Source: Parietaria judaica (lineage: Eukaryota; Streptophyta; Magnoliopsida; Rosales; Urticaceae). Taken from it: 64,000 nt of DNA. The notes beneath the pieces are model-generated. The model worked only from the letters and a program-made list of their open reading frames with translations, did not search any database and was not told the DNA's origin. How positions within the stretch are numbered: the stretch's first letter is position 1; each line of letters begins with the position of its first letter. The DNA lies in assembly GCA_954871525.1 (NCBI GenBank), contig OX940871.1, positions 18,909,086-18,973,085 of the forward strand, given 5' to 3'. The translations under genes and the position numbers were made by a program. This document shows, piece after piece, positions 1 to 10,542 of the stretch.

Positions 1-516
1 ACAAAGGAGGCGATCATCGAAGGATTCGTAGATTCAGACTATGCAGGAGATTTGGATAAGAGGAGGTCTCTATCCGGATATGCTTTCAAGGTCTTCGGGA
101 ACCTCGTCAGCTGGAAAGCCTCGCTGCAGCACATTGTAGCCTTGTCAACGACAGAGGCTGAATTTGTTGCTATAACCGAAGTAGCGAAGGAAGGCTTATG
201 TATAAAAGGTTTCCTTACGGAACTTGGAATGGACCAAAAGTCCTTCGATCTTCATTGTGACAGTCAGTCCGCGATACATCTCTGCAAGAATCAAATGTAT
301 CACGAGAGGACAAAGCACATCGATATCAGGCTACACTTCGTTAAGGATATCGTGGAGCTGAAAACGATGAGAGTGCTGATGATCGAGACCGACGAGAATC
401 CAGCAGACATGATCACTAAGGTGATTCCCGTGTTCAAGTTTGAAGAAAGTCTAAAGTTGCCCGGGGTTCGAGAAATCAAACCCGTGCAGAATGATAAAAG
501 ATGCCCGAGCTGCTAA
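1..516 (+). CDS. Copia polyprotein C-terminus, RNase H domain (partial)
   Basis: The frame is open from base 1, so the 5' end is cut by the window edge. The translation shows the Copia RNase H signature: an early DSDYAGD motif with the first acidic residue, STTEAEF with the catalytic Glu, HCDSQSAI with another catalytic Asp, then the ERTKHIDIRLHF and NPADMITK blocks typical of the Copia C-terminus. This domain removes the RNA strand during reverse transcription of the element. The stop at 514-516 lies about 60 bases before the LTR, as usual for this superfamily. No frameshift or stop is visible in the visible part. Confidence 0.9.
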   Translation, partial: TKEAIIEGFVDSDYAGDLDKRRSLSGYAFKVFGNLVSWKASLQHIVALSTTEAEFVAITEVAKEGLCIKGFLTELGMDQKSFDLHCDSQSAIHLCKNQMYHERTKHIDIRLHFVKDIVELKTMRVLMIETDENPADMITKVIPVFKFEESLKLPGVREIKPVQNDKRCPSC

Positions 517-573
517 GCTCGAGGAGAAGGCTGCGAAGAGGAGTTAAACGCGACGAGGACTCAAGGTGGAGAT

Positions 574-1243
574 TGTTGATCACCTAGCGGTGACCAGTGG
601 GTGAGTCAAGGTCACTTATTAATCCACAACAGCCAATAAAGGCAATGACATTCCGTCAATGCCAAAGGACAGTATCAAAGCCAAATCTTGGATGTGCGTA
701 TCCTATAAATACCCATCGAAGATGAGAAAGGAACAATGAGTCGGATCATAAATCGGATAACCAGATAGAGAGCGAGAATCCGAGAAAGAGAAAGAGCATC
801 GCTAGAGAGAGAAAGCTCAAGAGAGACGGACAGAGGAGAACGGTCATCGACGGATATTGCGAAGTGGAGATCGCTGGCACGACGGAACGAAGTTGCGACT
901 TCGGAGAGGTTCCGTCGGAGATATCTTTCGGGTCGAGAGTAAATCCGGTTCTCAGAAGCGTCTGAAGATTCTGGGAAGACTCCGATCATCTCGAGATCAA
1001 AGCTACACAGCGGAGACATCCGTGCGAAGGGTAGCCAGAGAAGATTGTGGAGTCGGGTCTGGTGTGGGTCCGGTTAGCTTAAAGATTAAACCGACCAAGT
1101 TTGTATCTTTAGGATATGATTGTATTCTCATACTATTGATTAATAAAGAATCAAGGGTTCTGTCCATTATCGTGTTACAATTCCGCAATTCTGTTCAATA
1201 TCGTTATCTTGATGCTCGTGTTGTTGCGGTGAAATTCCCAACA
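574..1243 (+). repeat. 3' LTR of the Copia element
   Basis: The repeat begins TGTTG just after a purine-rich tract and ends CAACA, giving a 5-bp inverted terminus and the canonical TG...CA ends. Only one LTR copy is in the window, so the ends rest on these terminal motifs. A TATA-like box lies inside at 704-711. Confidence 0.8.
704..711 (+). promoter_or_regulatory. TATA-like box within the LTR
   Basis: TATAAATA sits about 130 bases inside the LTR, where the U3/R boundary of a Copia LTR would be expected. It would drive element transcription and could also read into the downstream flank, toward the gene starting at 2439. Confidence 0.5.
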
Positions 1244-2158
1244 AAATACTTTAATTTAATTAAAACATATAAATATAATGACTTAATGTCAACAAAGAAG
1301 ATTAAAATACTTATTGTTTCACAATCTTGTAAGTATATAATCAGCACAATTAAATACTTTAAAATATATTATACGATTAAAAAATATTTGAATATTTGTA
1401 CGTATACCCCTAAATTAATAGTGATGCCAAATTCCCTCAAAAAAAAAAAAAATAGTGATGCCAAATGGATGAATTTCTAATATATTTCTGGTATGTGTTT
1501 GGAGCCACCTGGCAGGCTCTAATGGGCTTTTCGCTTGGTCACGTCGGCCCAGAAGCTTAGTAGCCCAAAATCATTATTACTTGAAAAAAAATAAAAAGAT
1601 TTTTCTTAAAAGAATTCATTTCTTTTCTAGCTATCATATATATATATATATATATATATATAATGTTTTTTCAGCTCAGTCTCGGATTTTGAAGCTTATT
1701 AAAACTCGTACTGATTTTTATGAAGCCAGTCCATTTGAAAATTATATTAATCAATTAGTCCTTTGGAAGAATAAAAATCGATTTTAACATCGCAACTCAA
1801 ACTTAATCAATACATTTATATACTTACGATACACGCATTTAAAAATAAATTAAACTAAGATGAATCATCTCAGTCAAGTTCAAGCAAGAGACGGTTTTGT
1901 TTTCGGGAACCGGAATTCAAATCTGTCTCCGCTTATGATTTTTTTCTTCTACTTTTTTTTCTTTGTTAAAATGATATCCCGTACGCGTATGACTAAAAAA
2001 AAATAAAAAATTGATATTGTCTCTCTGGTTTCCCGGAATTAAACAATATGTTAACTTATAAACAATCTATATAATAGAAAAATAAAATAATAAAATAGGT
2101 GAAATAAATAAAAGAGTTAATATAAATAAAGTAAATAAAATATTTATTGATATTTTCT
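1244..2158. other. AT-rich intergenic DNA
   Basis: No gene is visible. There is a (TA)n microsatellite near 1638-1662 and an AAATAA-rich stretch near 2080-2155. The CTT-rich run just after (about 2159-2185) is probably in the 5' UTR of the next gene. Confidence 0.6.
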
Positions 2159-2438
2159 CCTCTTCTTCTTCTTCTTCTCTCTCAGTTCGTCTGTTTCCCT
2201 CTCTGCCCCAATTCCATGAACACGCCAATCCCAATTCCTAACCCTAAACCCTTCGCTCAACCCTCGATTTTCCCGGGAAAATTGCTCCGACGCCGTGTTT
2301 GATCCCAACCAGGAGCCAATTCGATCGCAATTGCCGGCTCTCGAATCGCGTTCTAGGGTTTCCGGAATCATCAATTCGGCCGCATTATCGCCTCCCTTGA
2401 ATTTCCAGGAAATTGGCGATTCGTGCTCGTGGTCGGCG

Positions 2439-5400
2439 ATGGGAAGCGTTGATCAAATCGACGATCGGACCTTTAGGGCTGATTTCACTGGCGACGGAGC
2501 GGAGAGGCTCCGGGACCGGGTCAACGACAAGCTTAAGGAGTTCATGGGCGACTACACCGACGACACTCTGGTGGTACGGACTCTATTCCTCGCTCTTAGG
2601 GGTTTCGCTTTTTCTTCGATGATCTTCGAGCTCTTTGCGAATACTTGTTCAGTGATTTTGGTTTTTTTTTTTTTCGCTTAATTTGTGGTCTGTTCATGAT
2701 TTTCAAATGGGTACCACTTAGTAAGTATAGTTTTCATTGCAATGTTTCTATAATTGTCATTATCTTCAAAAGCATTTCTTTTTTCGAAAATTTGCTTGCA
2801 TCGTCGCACCCATCTGGATTATTGCTTCCGCTTTTCATACGGTGATTGATGATGCCATCAAATTGTTATGGAAGCCGACTAATGTCGGCAAAACTCTACC
2901 TTATTGGTTTTCGTTGGCAGGAGTATGTCATTGTCTTACTGAAGAACGGGAGACGCAAGGAGGAGGCGAGGAATGAGCTGAATGTCTTCTTGGGGGATGA
3001 CACTGATTCGTTCGTGTCGTGGTAAATTTGATTCCCGACTTCTCTAATGATGTGTGAAAGAAGATTGAAGAAGCCCACTTTTGAGCCAATTGTTGTAAAC
3101 AATTATCTAACTCCGGTTCGTTTTCTTTCAAACAGGTTATGGGATCATTTGGCTGTAAACATTGGTTCGTATGTAAAAACCGATGAATCTTTAGTTGATG
3201 ATAGTGTGGTTAATTCAGAGTCTGATAGAGGAAAGCCTAGCAGAGAATCTAAAGCCCGACGAAAGAGGGAATGGAAAGGGATGGGTAGAGATTCATCTGA
3301 TCCACCCCCTCTTCGAAGTTCGGAAATTGAAAATCTTAAGTTAGATGAAAGATCTCATCAAAGGGCAAGACGTACGAAGAGGTCTCCTTCTCCTGGCCAA
3401 AGGAAAAGGAGCCGAGCGGATGATCAACAGACTTCAAAGGTTCTTATATTACTATTCTTTCCACTCGCTTTTTTTTTTCTTTCTCTCTCTCTCTCGTCGT
3501 GTATTGGATTTTCATAGGCACAACCTAGCATAATCCGTTGTTTACAGGTTCTTATTGTTTTGTTTTATCTCTCTGTCAGAGGGAAACAGTTGAATTGCAA
3601 AACGGCGCGACTCGGCGACTACTCCAGTTTGCCGTACGTGATGCAGTGGGAACATTGAGACCGTCCAACGCAACGTCAGATACCTCATTGAAGCGTCTTC
3701 GTTCCGTTGTTTCCACTCCAAATGGCAGCTCCTCATTGGTTGATCATCCTCGGAGAATCAAGTCCGTTGCCAGGGTGGTAAATCCAATGGCAAGTGTGAT
3801 TAAAGCCGTGGCAGAAGCTGCCGAAGATGCAGTCAAAGTCAAATCATCTGGAAGTGTCTTTGACCGGCTTGGTCGAGGAATGGCCGTATCACACGTTAAA
3901 CCCATCATTGAAGATTGTGAGGATGGAGATAACCATCAGCTCAACAAACAACAGCGATCGGCGTATTTGCAAAGGAACGGTGATTCTGATCCTTCATTTG
4001 AAAATGGAAGATACGAGGATCTGAATGCTCTATATCGGAACGTTTCTCAAGCCGGGACATCTGGTGAAAACAAGGATGAAGATTCGATGAATGTGGATTA
4101 TAGTATAGCTCAGAATACCGAAAATCTGATGCGTTTGAAGAGGAATATAGATCTGGATCGACCTGTTGTGGCTTCAAATCCCTCGCAAAAGATTGTGAAT
4201 ACCTCTGTGAACTCCAATACTTGGAAACCACTCAATACATTGAAACCTGGGATAAGAACAGTGGGAGACAACAGTTACAATCTCACCGGAAACGGCATTG
4301 TAAGACATGCACATATGATATATGTTTCTATTTATTTATTTTATACATATTCTATGATTTGTTTGCATTGTTCTTCGCATTTGGTTACTTGTGCTTATCT
4401 TGTTTGTTGCTTTGATCATATAACAGAGAAAACCCGCCGAAGATTCTCAGAAAGAGCTTAATAAGAGAGTGCTGCCACCTTCCTCCGGTTAGTTTTTAAA
4501 TTGATGCTCTATAATTCAGAAAGTCAACCTATGATTTGCTTATTTAATTTGATAAGTGATACATCCGGATTTATAAGCTTCGTCATCTATCTTCTTAAAA
4601 TGTTCAATTTTATTGTGCAGGTCAAACGGTTCCCCATCCTTTAGAGGATGCTGATTCTCGAACTCTCTTTGTTAGCAATGTAATTTCTCGTGTCTATATC
4701 TGTTTCAGGTATCTTAACTTTGCTAATTAACTCCCAATATTTACAGAGTTAACTTTTGATTTCAGGTTCATTTTGGTGCTACAAAAGATAGTCTTTCTCG
4801 CCACTTTAACAAGTTCGGTGACGTACTAAAGGTTCTCATCGTTACAGACGCAACAACTGGCCAACCGACAGGGTAAGTTTCTTCAGCTGTCCTTTCTGTA
4901 TAATTACTTCATTGTAAATTAGTTATTTAGTCAATTATATGGAGACTAATTTCTGATTTATCTTGGTAAATTAGAGAGATAGTTTTCATATATATAATCT
5001 TTATTATCAACAATTATTCTCAAGTCTGATCCAAGTTTTGTTGCTTGAACAGGTCTGCATATGTCGAGTTCATGCGGAAGGAGGCGGCAGATAGTGCATT
5101 ATCTTTGGATGGAACCTCTTTTATGTCAAGACTTCTCAAGGTACGTGCTAGCCGAAAGTGATTTTATTTGCTTTTTTTTAAGCTCGTGGTTGGAAAATCA
5201 AATCATGGTGTTTCTTGATTCATCTTTTCACAACTTATTTAGATTTGATTTGGGCTGTTTGAATATTGAGATTAGGAGTGCATTTTTCCCCATGAATTTT
5301 AATATTTGACAGCAATGCCCCTAAAGTATCAGAGACTGACAAATTTTTGCCAAAAACTAAAGTACAGGGTGCAAAATTGTAAAGTGCCCCCACAAGCAAA

Positions 5401-5797
5401 GTTCAGGGGGGCATTATCGTTACTTAGTCTTTCCGAGCTCTAATTCTTGGGTTGGTCAAGTAATCTGATTGTAGTATCTGAACCTTTTCTTACACAGGTT
5501 GTGAAGAGAACCGCTGCACAGCCCGAAGCAGCTGCAACGATGACATGGCCACGGGCGCGTGGCGCTCCCTTTAGTGCTGCAACTCGCTTTCCGAGAGCCT
5601 CGTTCCCGAGAGGCATGTCCGGGCCGTTCAGAGGCCGGCCTAACGGCAAGCTCGGCCCTCGCAGCTTTCAGTGGAAGCGTGACGGTCAGCCATCAGCCGC
5701 CGAGAGTGGCCTCAATGCTCCGCTCTCTGCCCAATCTCGGAGTCTGACGTACGTTCGAACATTGCCCAAACCAGAAGCCAAAGCCGGAACTGCCTAG
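2439..5797 (+). CDS. PWI-like and RRM domain RNA-binding protein, 9 exons
   Basis: Reconstructed exons: 2439-2573, 2921-3021, 3136-3439, 3580-4299, 4427-4487, 4621-4679, 4766-4872, 5053-5140 and 5498-5797. All junctions are GT-AG and the joined frame is open for 624 codons. The N-terminal ~80 residues (RLRDRVNDKLKEFMGDYTD, then EYVIVLLKNGRRKEEARNEL, then SWLWDHLA) resemble the PWI-like fold at the start of Nab2/ZC3H14-type nuclear poly(A) RNA-binding proteins. A basic Arg/Ser/Lys-rich stretch in exon 3 looks like a nuclear localisation region. One RRM spans exons 6-8, with RNP2 LFVSNV and RNP1 GSAYVEF. The tail is rich in Arg, Gly and Pro. A nuclear mRNA-processing role is inferred from domains. 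The start was chosen because it begins the conserved block; no CCCH fingers were seen. Confidence 0.88.
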
Positions 5798-6717
5798 GGC
5801 TCAAAATCAGCTGCTTCTTCTCCACTGGGAATAAGGAACAACGCTTTTGCATTGTCATACCAGCGAGCGAGTCTTAAGGGATTTCCGTTTTTGGCGATTA
5901 GTCTGGCATTATTCTCGTGCATTTAGGTATTGGTTTATATCTATATTTTGTTGGAAATTGGGATAGAAATCGCGGACTAGTTTGAGTCGAGACCCTTAGC
6001 TTGTTAGGTACACCGACGGCGAGTTATATAGTTGTTTAAGTTAAGAACTGTGAATAGCTTGGACGCTGGCTTTTTATCTATTATGGAGGGATGATATTTG
6101 ATTATTTGGTCACTCTTTGTAACTCCAATTTCTTATTAGAAAAATATGTAATAAAAAAATAGAAAGAAATAGATGAATCTTCTCTTATCTATTCTATGTT
6201 TGTGTCTCAAAATTGATCAACGTTTGCCTTCCGACATAATTTATAATTTTTCATGCCAAATTCCGATTATTTATTATTGGTTTTGACGAAGCAGATGTAA
6301 CCGAACACCCGTTTTACGAGATATTATGCCCGAGTCAAATTAAATGTATTGTGTTCTACTATCATTTCTAGACAATCAGCATTTGTTAATGATTTTATCG
6401 TCTTCTTCGCTCACAATTAGACATGGATCGTGATTCATATCGTATCTTTATTGTATTTCCGTAATGAATATATGCATTATATTTGTTAAAAAAATGAGTT
6501 AATGAACGAAATGTTCGTTTTGTGTCTAACGAGTGTGTGCTGCATTTCGTACCATTTTTTAAGATAAAATTATTTTTTAGAATTTTTTCTACATACAAAG
6601 CACACATTGTTCAACAAAGAATGAAACTTTATATATATTGTTCAAAACTTGACTATCATTTCCTTGTCCACAAAAAAACCCAATCTTTGCTCTTCCTTCC
6701 AATTTAACACAAGTCAG
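5798..6717. other. 3' UTR and intergenic DNA
   Basis: The first ~350 bases probably hold the 3' UTR of the RRM gene; AATAAA-like motifs are scattered in the AT-rich sequence. Nothing coding is visible between 6150 and 6717. Confidence 0.5.
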
Positions 6718-7422
6718 TCAGTGGGAGACGAGCAAGACATAGACGACCCCGACAGAGAGGCCGAGGAGGCAGGTGATGGAGATCCCGCGAACCCTGGCGA
6801 AGAGCGCGTGGAGGTGCTTGAACGCCTGCAGCGACAGCGTCAGGACCTGCAGCCTCCCCTGCTCCTCCATCTTCCTGAAGAAGTAGATCGGCTTCAGCGA
6901 CCTCCGCAGCAGGAAAGCCACGCTGAACGGGAACGCGAACCCCGCCACGTGGACCACCATCGCCGCCGCCGCCTCCGGGCTCGCCTGCGCGGGGCCCGCG
7001 TACGCCAGCCACGCGCCGGCGCCCAGGTGGGCCAGCCCCAGCGCGGCCGCGGCGCGGCTGAGGCCGTACACGGCGCGCATGAGGGCGTCGAGCGACGCGC
7101 GCGTCTCGTTCGCCAGCGCCGAGAGGTCGCGCTCCACCGTGGGGCCCTCGATCTCCTGGTGCTTGAAACCCGGGGTCGGGTTCGGATTCGGATTCTTCTC
7201 CTGGGTTTGACCCGATTCGGGCTGTGGGGTTGTCGAGGAGAAGCGGATTTGGGGATCGAAGAACGTTGGGGTGGATTTGAGAGGATTGTGAATCGGAGGG
7301 TGGGTTGGGATCGGATTGGGAAGTGCAGGGCGATAGGGTTTGGGGTGATTGCGGAGAAGAAGAAGGAGGCCATTGTTAGGGTTGAGTTTGAGGTTGAGTC
7401 TGCGAGCGATCGTCGCTGCCAT
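6718..7422 (-). CDS. Predicted mitochondrial membrane protein, single exon
   Basis: A 234-residue intronless frame. I chose the ATG at 7422 (MAATIARRLNLKLN) because it begins an Arg-rich, Leu-rich, acid-free leader typical of a mitochondrial presequence; an upstream in-frame ATG at 7527 would add 35 residues lacking such character. A Pro/Thr/Asn-rich linker follows. The C-terminal half has two or three hydrophobic segments (around AALGLAHLGAGAWLAYAG, AAMVVHVAGFAFPFSVAFLL and the final LLGLSVGVVYVLLVSH), so an inner-membrane location is inferred. Segment 6900-7140 is strikingly GC-rich with G/C third positions, unlike the neighbourhood. I do not recognise a named family or function. Confidence 0.75.
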   Translation of the reverse strand: MAATIARRLNLKLNPNNGLLLLLRNHPKPYRPALPNPIPTHPPIHNPLKSTPTFFDPQIRFSSTTPQPESGQTQEKNPNPNPTPGFKHQEIEGPTVERDLSALANETRASLDALMRAVYGLSRAAAALGLAHLGAGAWLAYAGPAQASPEAAAAMVVHVAGFAFPFSVAFLLRRSLKPIYFFRKMEEQGRLQVLTLSLQAFKHLHALFARVRGISITCLLGLSVGVVYVLLVSH

Positions 7423-7619
7423 TTTTGATTCGGTGAAGGAGGAAAGTGGAAGCTTCAGAGTTGCAGACTTCTGGTTTAATGGTTGACTGGAAACTATAAA
7501 GACGACAAAGTTTGCTCTAAACGACATTCAAGCAATGCTTTAAACGACAAGTTACGACTAATTAATTTAAGTGTTAATAGTCATGCGTGTTCTCGACAAG
7601 GGTGAAAGATTTTGCAAAC

Positions 7620-7805
7620 GTTTTTGTCCGGGTACTAGTCCCGGATCGATATTTAGAAAAACAATCTAGAAATTTAGCTTAAAATCAAGAACTGGTATTT
7701 CTCGGTTCCCAATTTCCAGAACTGAGAACTCAAACCAGTACGTAAAAATATTTCTCGATTTTTGACATCGGTTCTGGTTTTAAACTACATGTCATTTTTA
7801 GTGTA

Positions 7806-7839
<34 letters not shown>

Positions 7840-8060
7840 TATCGTTTTTTATATTGTGCGTAGTTTTTATTTACTGATTTTTTAAAAACATGTCATTTTA
7901 AGTCAAAGGCTTTTTAAAATCGAGAAATTTAGAATCGAAACTGATTTTTTTTGAAAATTGAAGCCGTAATCAAAACTAGAACCGGAAAATTTAGAACCAA
8001 GAACCGTTACCAAAAAAAATTCTCGATTCTAGTTTCACTCCTAGTTCCAGTTAACTGCGT
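7620..8060. repeat. Degenerate MITE-like repeat with dispersed 'aaccgagaa' motifs
   Basis: About 440 bases of AT-rich DNA contain many copies and inverted copies of short words such as GAACCG, TTCTCGG and CTCGATTT. A (TA)n run lies near 7808-7832. Similar wording recurs at about 62565-62760, suggesting a dispersed non-autonomous family. No clear ends or target duplication were seen. Confidence 0.4.
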
Positions 8061-8889
8061 CAAAAGTATTTAAACTTTTACCCATAGATTGGCAGGAGTT
8101 CAAAGTCAATAATAGCGACAAATGTATTTCAATTGAAGCGACATATATTTCCGTGCATATTTTTCATAGACGTTGGTCAATATTTTAGCATAGTTATATT
8201 AAATCATACATAAAATATACATTTACGTGCTCCCCATCTATCTAGCATTTTTTTTTCTCATTTAATGTGTTACCTCACATTTGTCAACTTTGAAAACTTT
8301 TCCACTAATATTTTGTTTTGAACTTTGTTGCCTAAGCTGATCAAAGTTCAGTACATTTACAACGATTATCCTTATTTATTTTTATAGCAACGTAAATTCA
8401 AAATTTTCTTTTATAGTCGGAAGAAAAGATAAATTTGCGCTGTTAAAAATAAAATATTGAATACTTTTAGATTATCAACGATTATTTGATACTTTCACCG
8501 TGATATTTTCTAAACGTGGTTATCCATTAAACCGCGCTGATTAACCTACCTATCTAGGATGGAAGGACAAAATGGTAATTTACGTGCTGCCCTCAATTTG
8601 AAAATATTTTTACTTTTTTTATTATTATATAAAAATATCCGTTAAATTTATTATATTTAAGACGTGTCTAATTATGAACTAATCCTTTTCATAAAATCCG
8701 ATTCAAACTCATTCAAGAAAATGGCGAAGAGCGAAGAATCAGTAGCTTCGAAGTTACTCCTTTATTGAATTAGATTGAAACACAAACGAATCATTCACAT
8801 TACAATCCGAAACCGAAAACAAAACCAGACGAACAAATTAGCAGCAACAAGTAGAAGAAACACGACGACAGCGAGTCACCGGAGATCTC
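8061..8889. other. Intergenic AT-rich DNA and 3' region of the AGP gene
   Basis: No supported gene. The last ~130 bases probably hold the 3' UTR of the arabinogalactan peptide gene, which reads leftward. Confidence 0.45.
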
Positions 8890-9066
8890 TCAGTGCAAGA
8901 AGTATCCGATGACGGAGGCGGCGATCAGCGAGGCGAAAGCCGGAACCGCGGAGTACGAGGCGCCGCTGGACGGGCCGGGAGCCGGCGCCGCCGCGTCCTG
9001 AGCCGCCACGTGGCTCACCATCGCCGCCGCGAAGACGACGCCACAAGCGATCTTCTTCATCTCCAT
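8890..9066 (-). CDS. Arabinogalactan peptide (AGP23-like), 58 residues
   Basis: A very short intronless frame read from 9066 to the stop at 8890-8892. It starts [20 protein letters not shown], a secretory signal peptide expected to be cut near Ala-Ala|Gln. Next is a short core [11 protein letters not shown], whose Ala-Pro/Gly-Pro dipeptides are the usual sites of proline hydroxylation and type II arabinogalactan addition. It ends in a hydrophobic tail ([15 protein letters not shown]), consistent with a GPI-anchor signal. Order and length match plant AG peptides, particularly the AGP23 type. The mature product would be only about a dozen residues, heavily glycosylated, on the plasma membrane or wall. 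A TATA box lies 110 bases upstream. The opposite-strand frame over this region is a shadow. Confidence 0.9.
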   Translation of the reverse strand: MEMKKIACGVVFAAAMVSHVAAQDAAAPAPGPSSGASYSAVPAFASLIAASVIGYFLH

Positions 9067-9175
9067 TGCGATTAGGCGAGATCGGAGCAGATGAAACCGA
9101 AAACGCCTAAGAGAAAGAGAGATTGAAGGAGCTGGAAATACTTGTGTGTGTTTGGAGAAGACGATGAATGGCGGG

Positions 9176-9184
9176 TATTTATAG
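9176..9184 (-). promoter_or_regulatory. TATA box of the AGP peptide gene
   Basis: On the minus strand this reads CTATAAATA, about 110 bases upstream of the ATG at 9066. This would place transcription start near 9145-9150 and give a 5' UTR of about 80 bases. Confidence 0.6.
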
Positions 9185-9186
9185 TT

Positions 9187-10213
9187 GGAATGTCGTGTCC
9201 TTTTTCGTAATTTGACAGCTCATTGCCCCTGCTTTTAACTAAAATTAGTTGTCCTCCCAATTATTTTTAGAAAATACTAAAAACAGATTATTACAGCCTA
9301 ATTCTTCATTAATCTACCTACTATTTATTGCATTCCACATATAAATTTAATTATATTTTTTTATATACGAGTGATTGAAAAAAAAACTCTCGATTTTTAG
9401 TTATTTTGCATAAATACCCCTATGCTTTGAAAAAGCGGCACATTGGCCCTTTAACTAAACATGTTTGAAAAATGACAGCTTGTTTCTTCGAAAAAGATCA
9501 ATATAATAAAATATGAGTGAAGCAATAAATGAATTTTGATATGCAATAATTTTTAAGATGAAACCCCAACTAGATTGTAGAATTTTTTTATTTTCTTATG
9601 AAATAAGTTACGTGTTGTGCATAGGTTAAAAATATATGTTATTTTTTTTCCGGCGTACGGATAATGTGGTACTTTTTAAAGGGTTATTGTTGTCAAAAAG
9701 TAAAGTTAAGAGAGAAAACCGCGACAACCTATAAATTTCAGGTGGTATTAGTGGCAATTATCTCAGATTTATATTTGGAAGGAATAGAAAATGGGAAGAA
9801 AAGAAAAAAGCAGAAAGGAGCAGCAAGAAACAGCTGTGAATGTATAACAACTTTGGCCACATTCACTAAATCATTACATGTTCCCCACTAGCATTGCCAA
9901 TTAAAATAAACACTTTCAAAGTGGATTTTTTTTTTTTTTTTCTTATTCAGGATAAAATTGCAAAATTATATTAAATGTCTACTAATTATGGGCCTAAGTC
10001 TAACTAGGTGTGAAGAATTTTTTTTTTTTTTTGTGTGGACAATTTCTTCCAAAAAAATATTTGTTTAGGAAACGGAAACTGGGACTGGACCGAACAGAAT
10101 GACCTAACCTTGCGTTAGGTTTTCGATTTTAGTTTAGCTTAATGTATTTAGTATTTACTTTACTTTAATTTTCTTTAAGGTTTTACTTTAGCTTTCATTC
10201 ATAAGCTTTTGTA
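9187..10213. other. Intergenic AT-rich DNA
   Basis: Nothing gene-like is supported. Homopolymer T runs occur near 9927-9940 and 10018-10032. The short plus-strand frame at 9664-9891 has no recognisable domain and unremarkable composition. Confidence 0.5.
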
Positions 10214-10221
10214 CTTCATAG

Positions 10222-10497
10222 TAGAGTTGGAGCTCACGACGAGAAACAAGCAATCGCGACCGGTCGCGACGCCTGCAGGTCCGTCGCGACGAGTCGCGAT
10301 GAATCGCGATTCAACGGTGAACGTCACGATTCCCTCTCTCTCCCCCTCTCTCTCTCACAGTCGCGCGCACTTTCTCTCTCTCGCTCAACGTCGCGACCCA
10401 TCGCGACCCTCGGCACCACGACGCATCGCGACGGGAGGGGTGGCGATTTCCGGCGATTCCATCGCGACCGGTCGCGACGCCGTGACTTTCAACTCTA
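10222..10497. mobile_element. hAT-like MITE, GC-rich with a TCGCGA array
   Basis: A 276-bp element. The ends form an imperfect inverted repeat of about 20 bases: left TAGAGTTGGAGCTCACGACG, and right, reverse-complemented, TAGAGTTGAAAGTCACGGCG. It is flanked by CTTCATAG (10214-10221) and CTTCAGAG (10498-10505), which agree at 7 of 8 positions, as expected for an hAT target duplication. The interior is far more GC-rich than the surroundings and holds ten copies of the palindrome TCGCGA, with CCGG between paired copies at both ends, plus a CT-rich centre. It has no transposase, so it would need one in trans. The overlapping open frame is probably fortuitous. Confidence 0.7.
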
Positions 10498-10542
10498 CTT
10501 CAGAGTAGACAACATTTGTTATTTGATTTGTAATTATTTGTA

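Larger units (their letters stand above)
1..1243 (+). mobile_element. 3' end of a Ty1/Copia LTR retrotransposon
   Basis: The window opens inside the RNase H domain of a Copia polyprotein. This is followed by a short untranslated stretch, a purine-rich tract (about 563-573) and a 670-bp 3' LTR. The rest of the element lies upstream of the window, so its 5' LTR and target duplication cannot be checked. The RNase H frame is open to its stop, which suggests a fairly young copy. Confidence 0.9.

Noticed and set aside
857..1480. 207-residue plus-strand frame
   Set aside because: It starts inside the Copia LTR and runs into AT-rich flank; no domain is visible.
2144..2374. Minus-strand 76-residue frame
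   Set aside because: It is antisense to the 5' UTR of the RRM gene, with a Lys/Arg tail from the CTT repeat.
6649..7428. Long plus-strand frame opposite the mitochondrial protein gene
   Set aside because: It is low-complexity Arg/Glu-rich sequence caused by GC-rich antisense reading; the minus strand has the targeting leader and membrane segments.
8893..9075. Plus-strand 60-residue frame
   Set aside because: It overlaps the arabinogalactan peptide on the other strand and shows only Arg/Gly-rich shadow composition.
10209..10508. 99-residue Arg/Ser-rich frame as a protein
   Set aside because: It spans a MITE from flank to flank and reflects the TCGCGA repeats and GC content rather than coding constraint.
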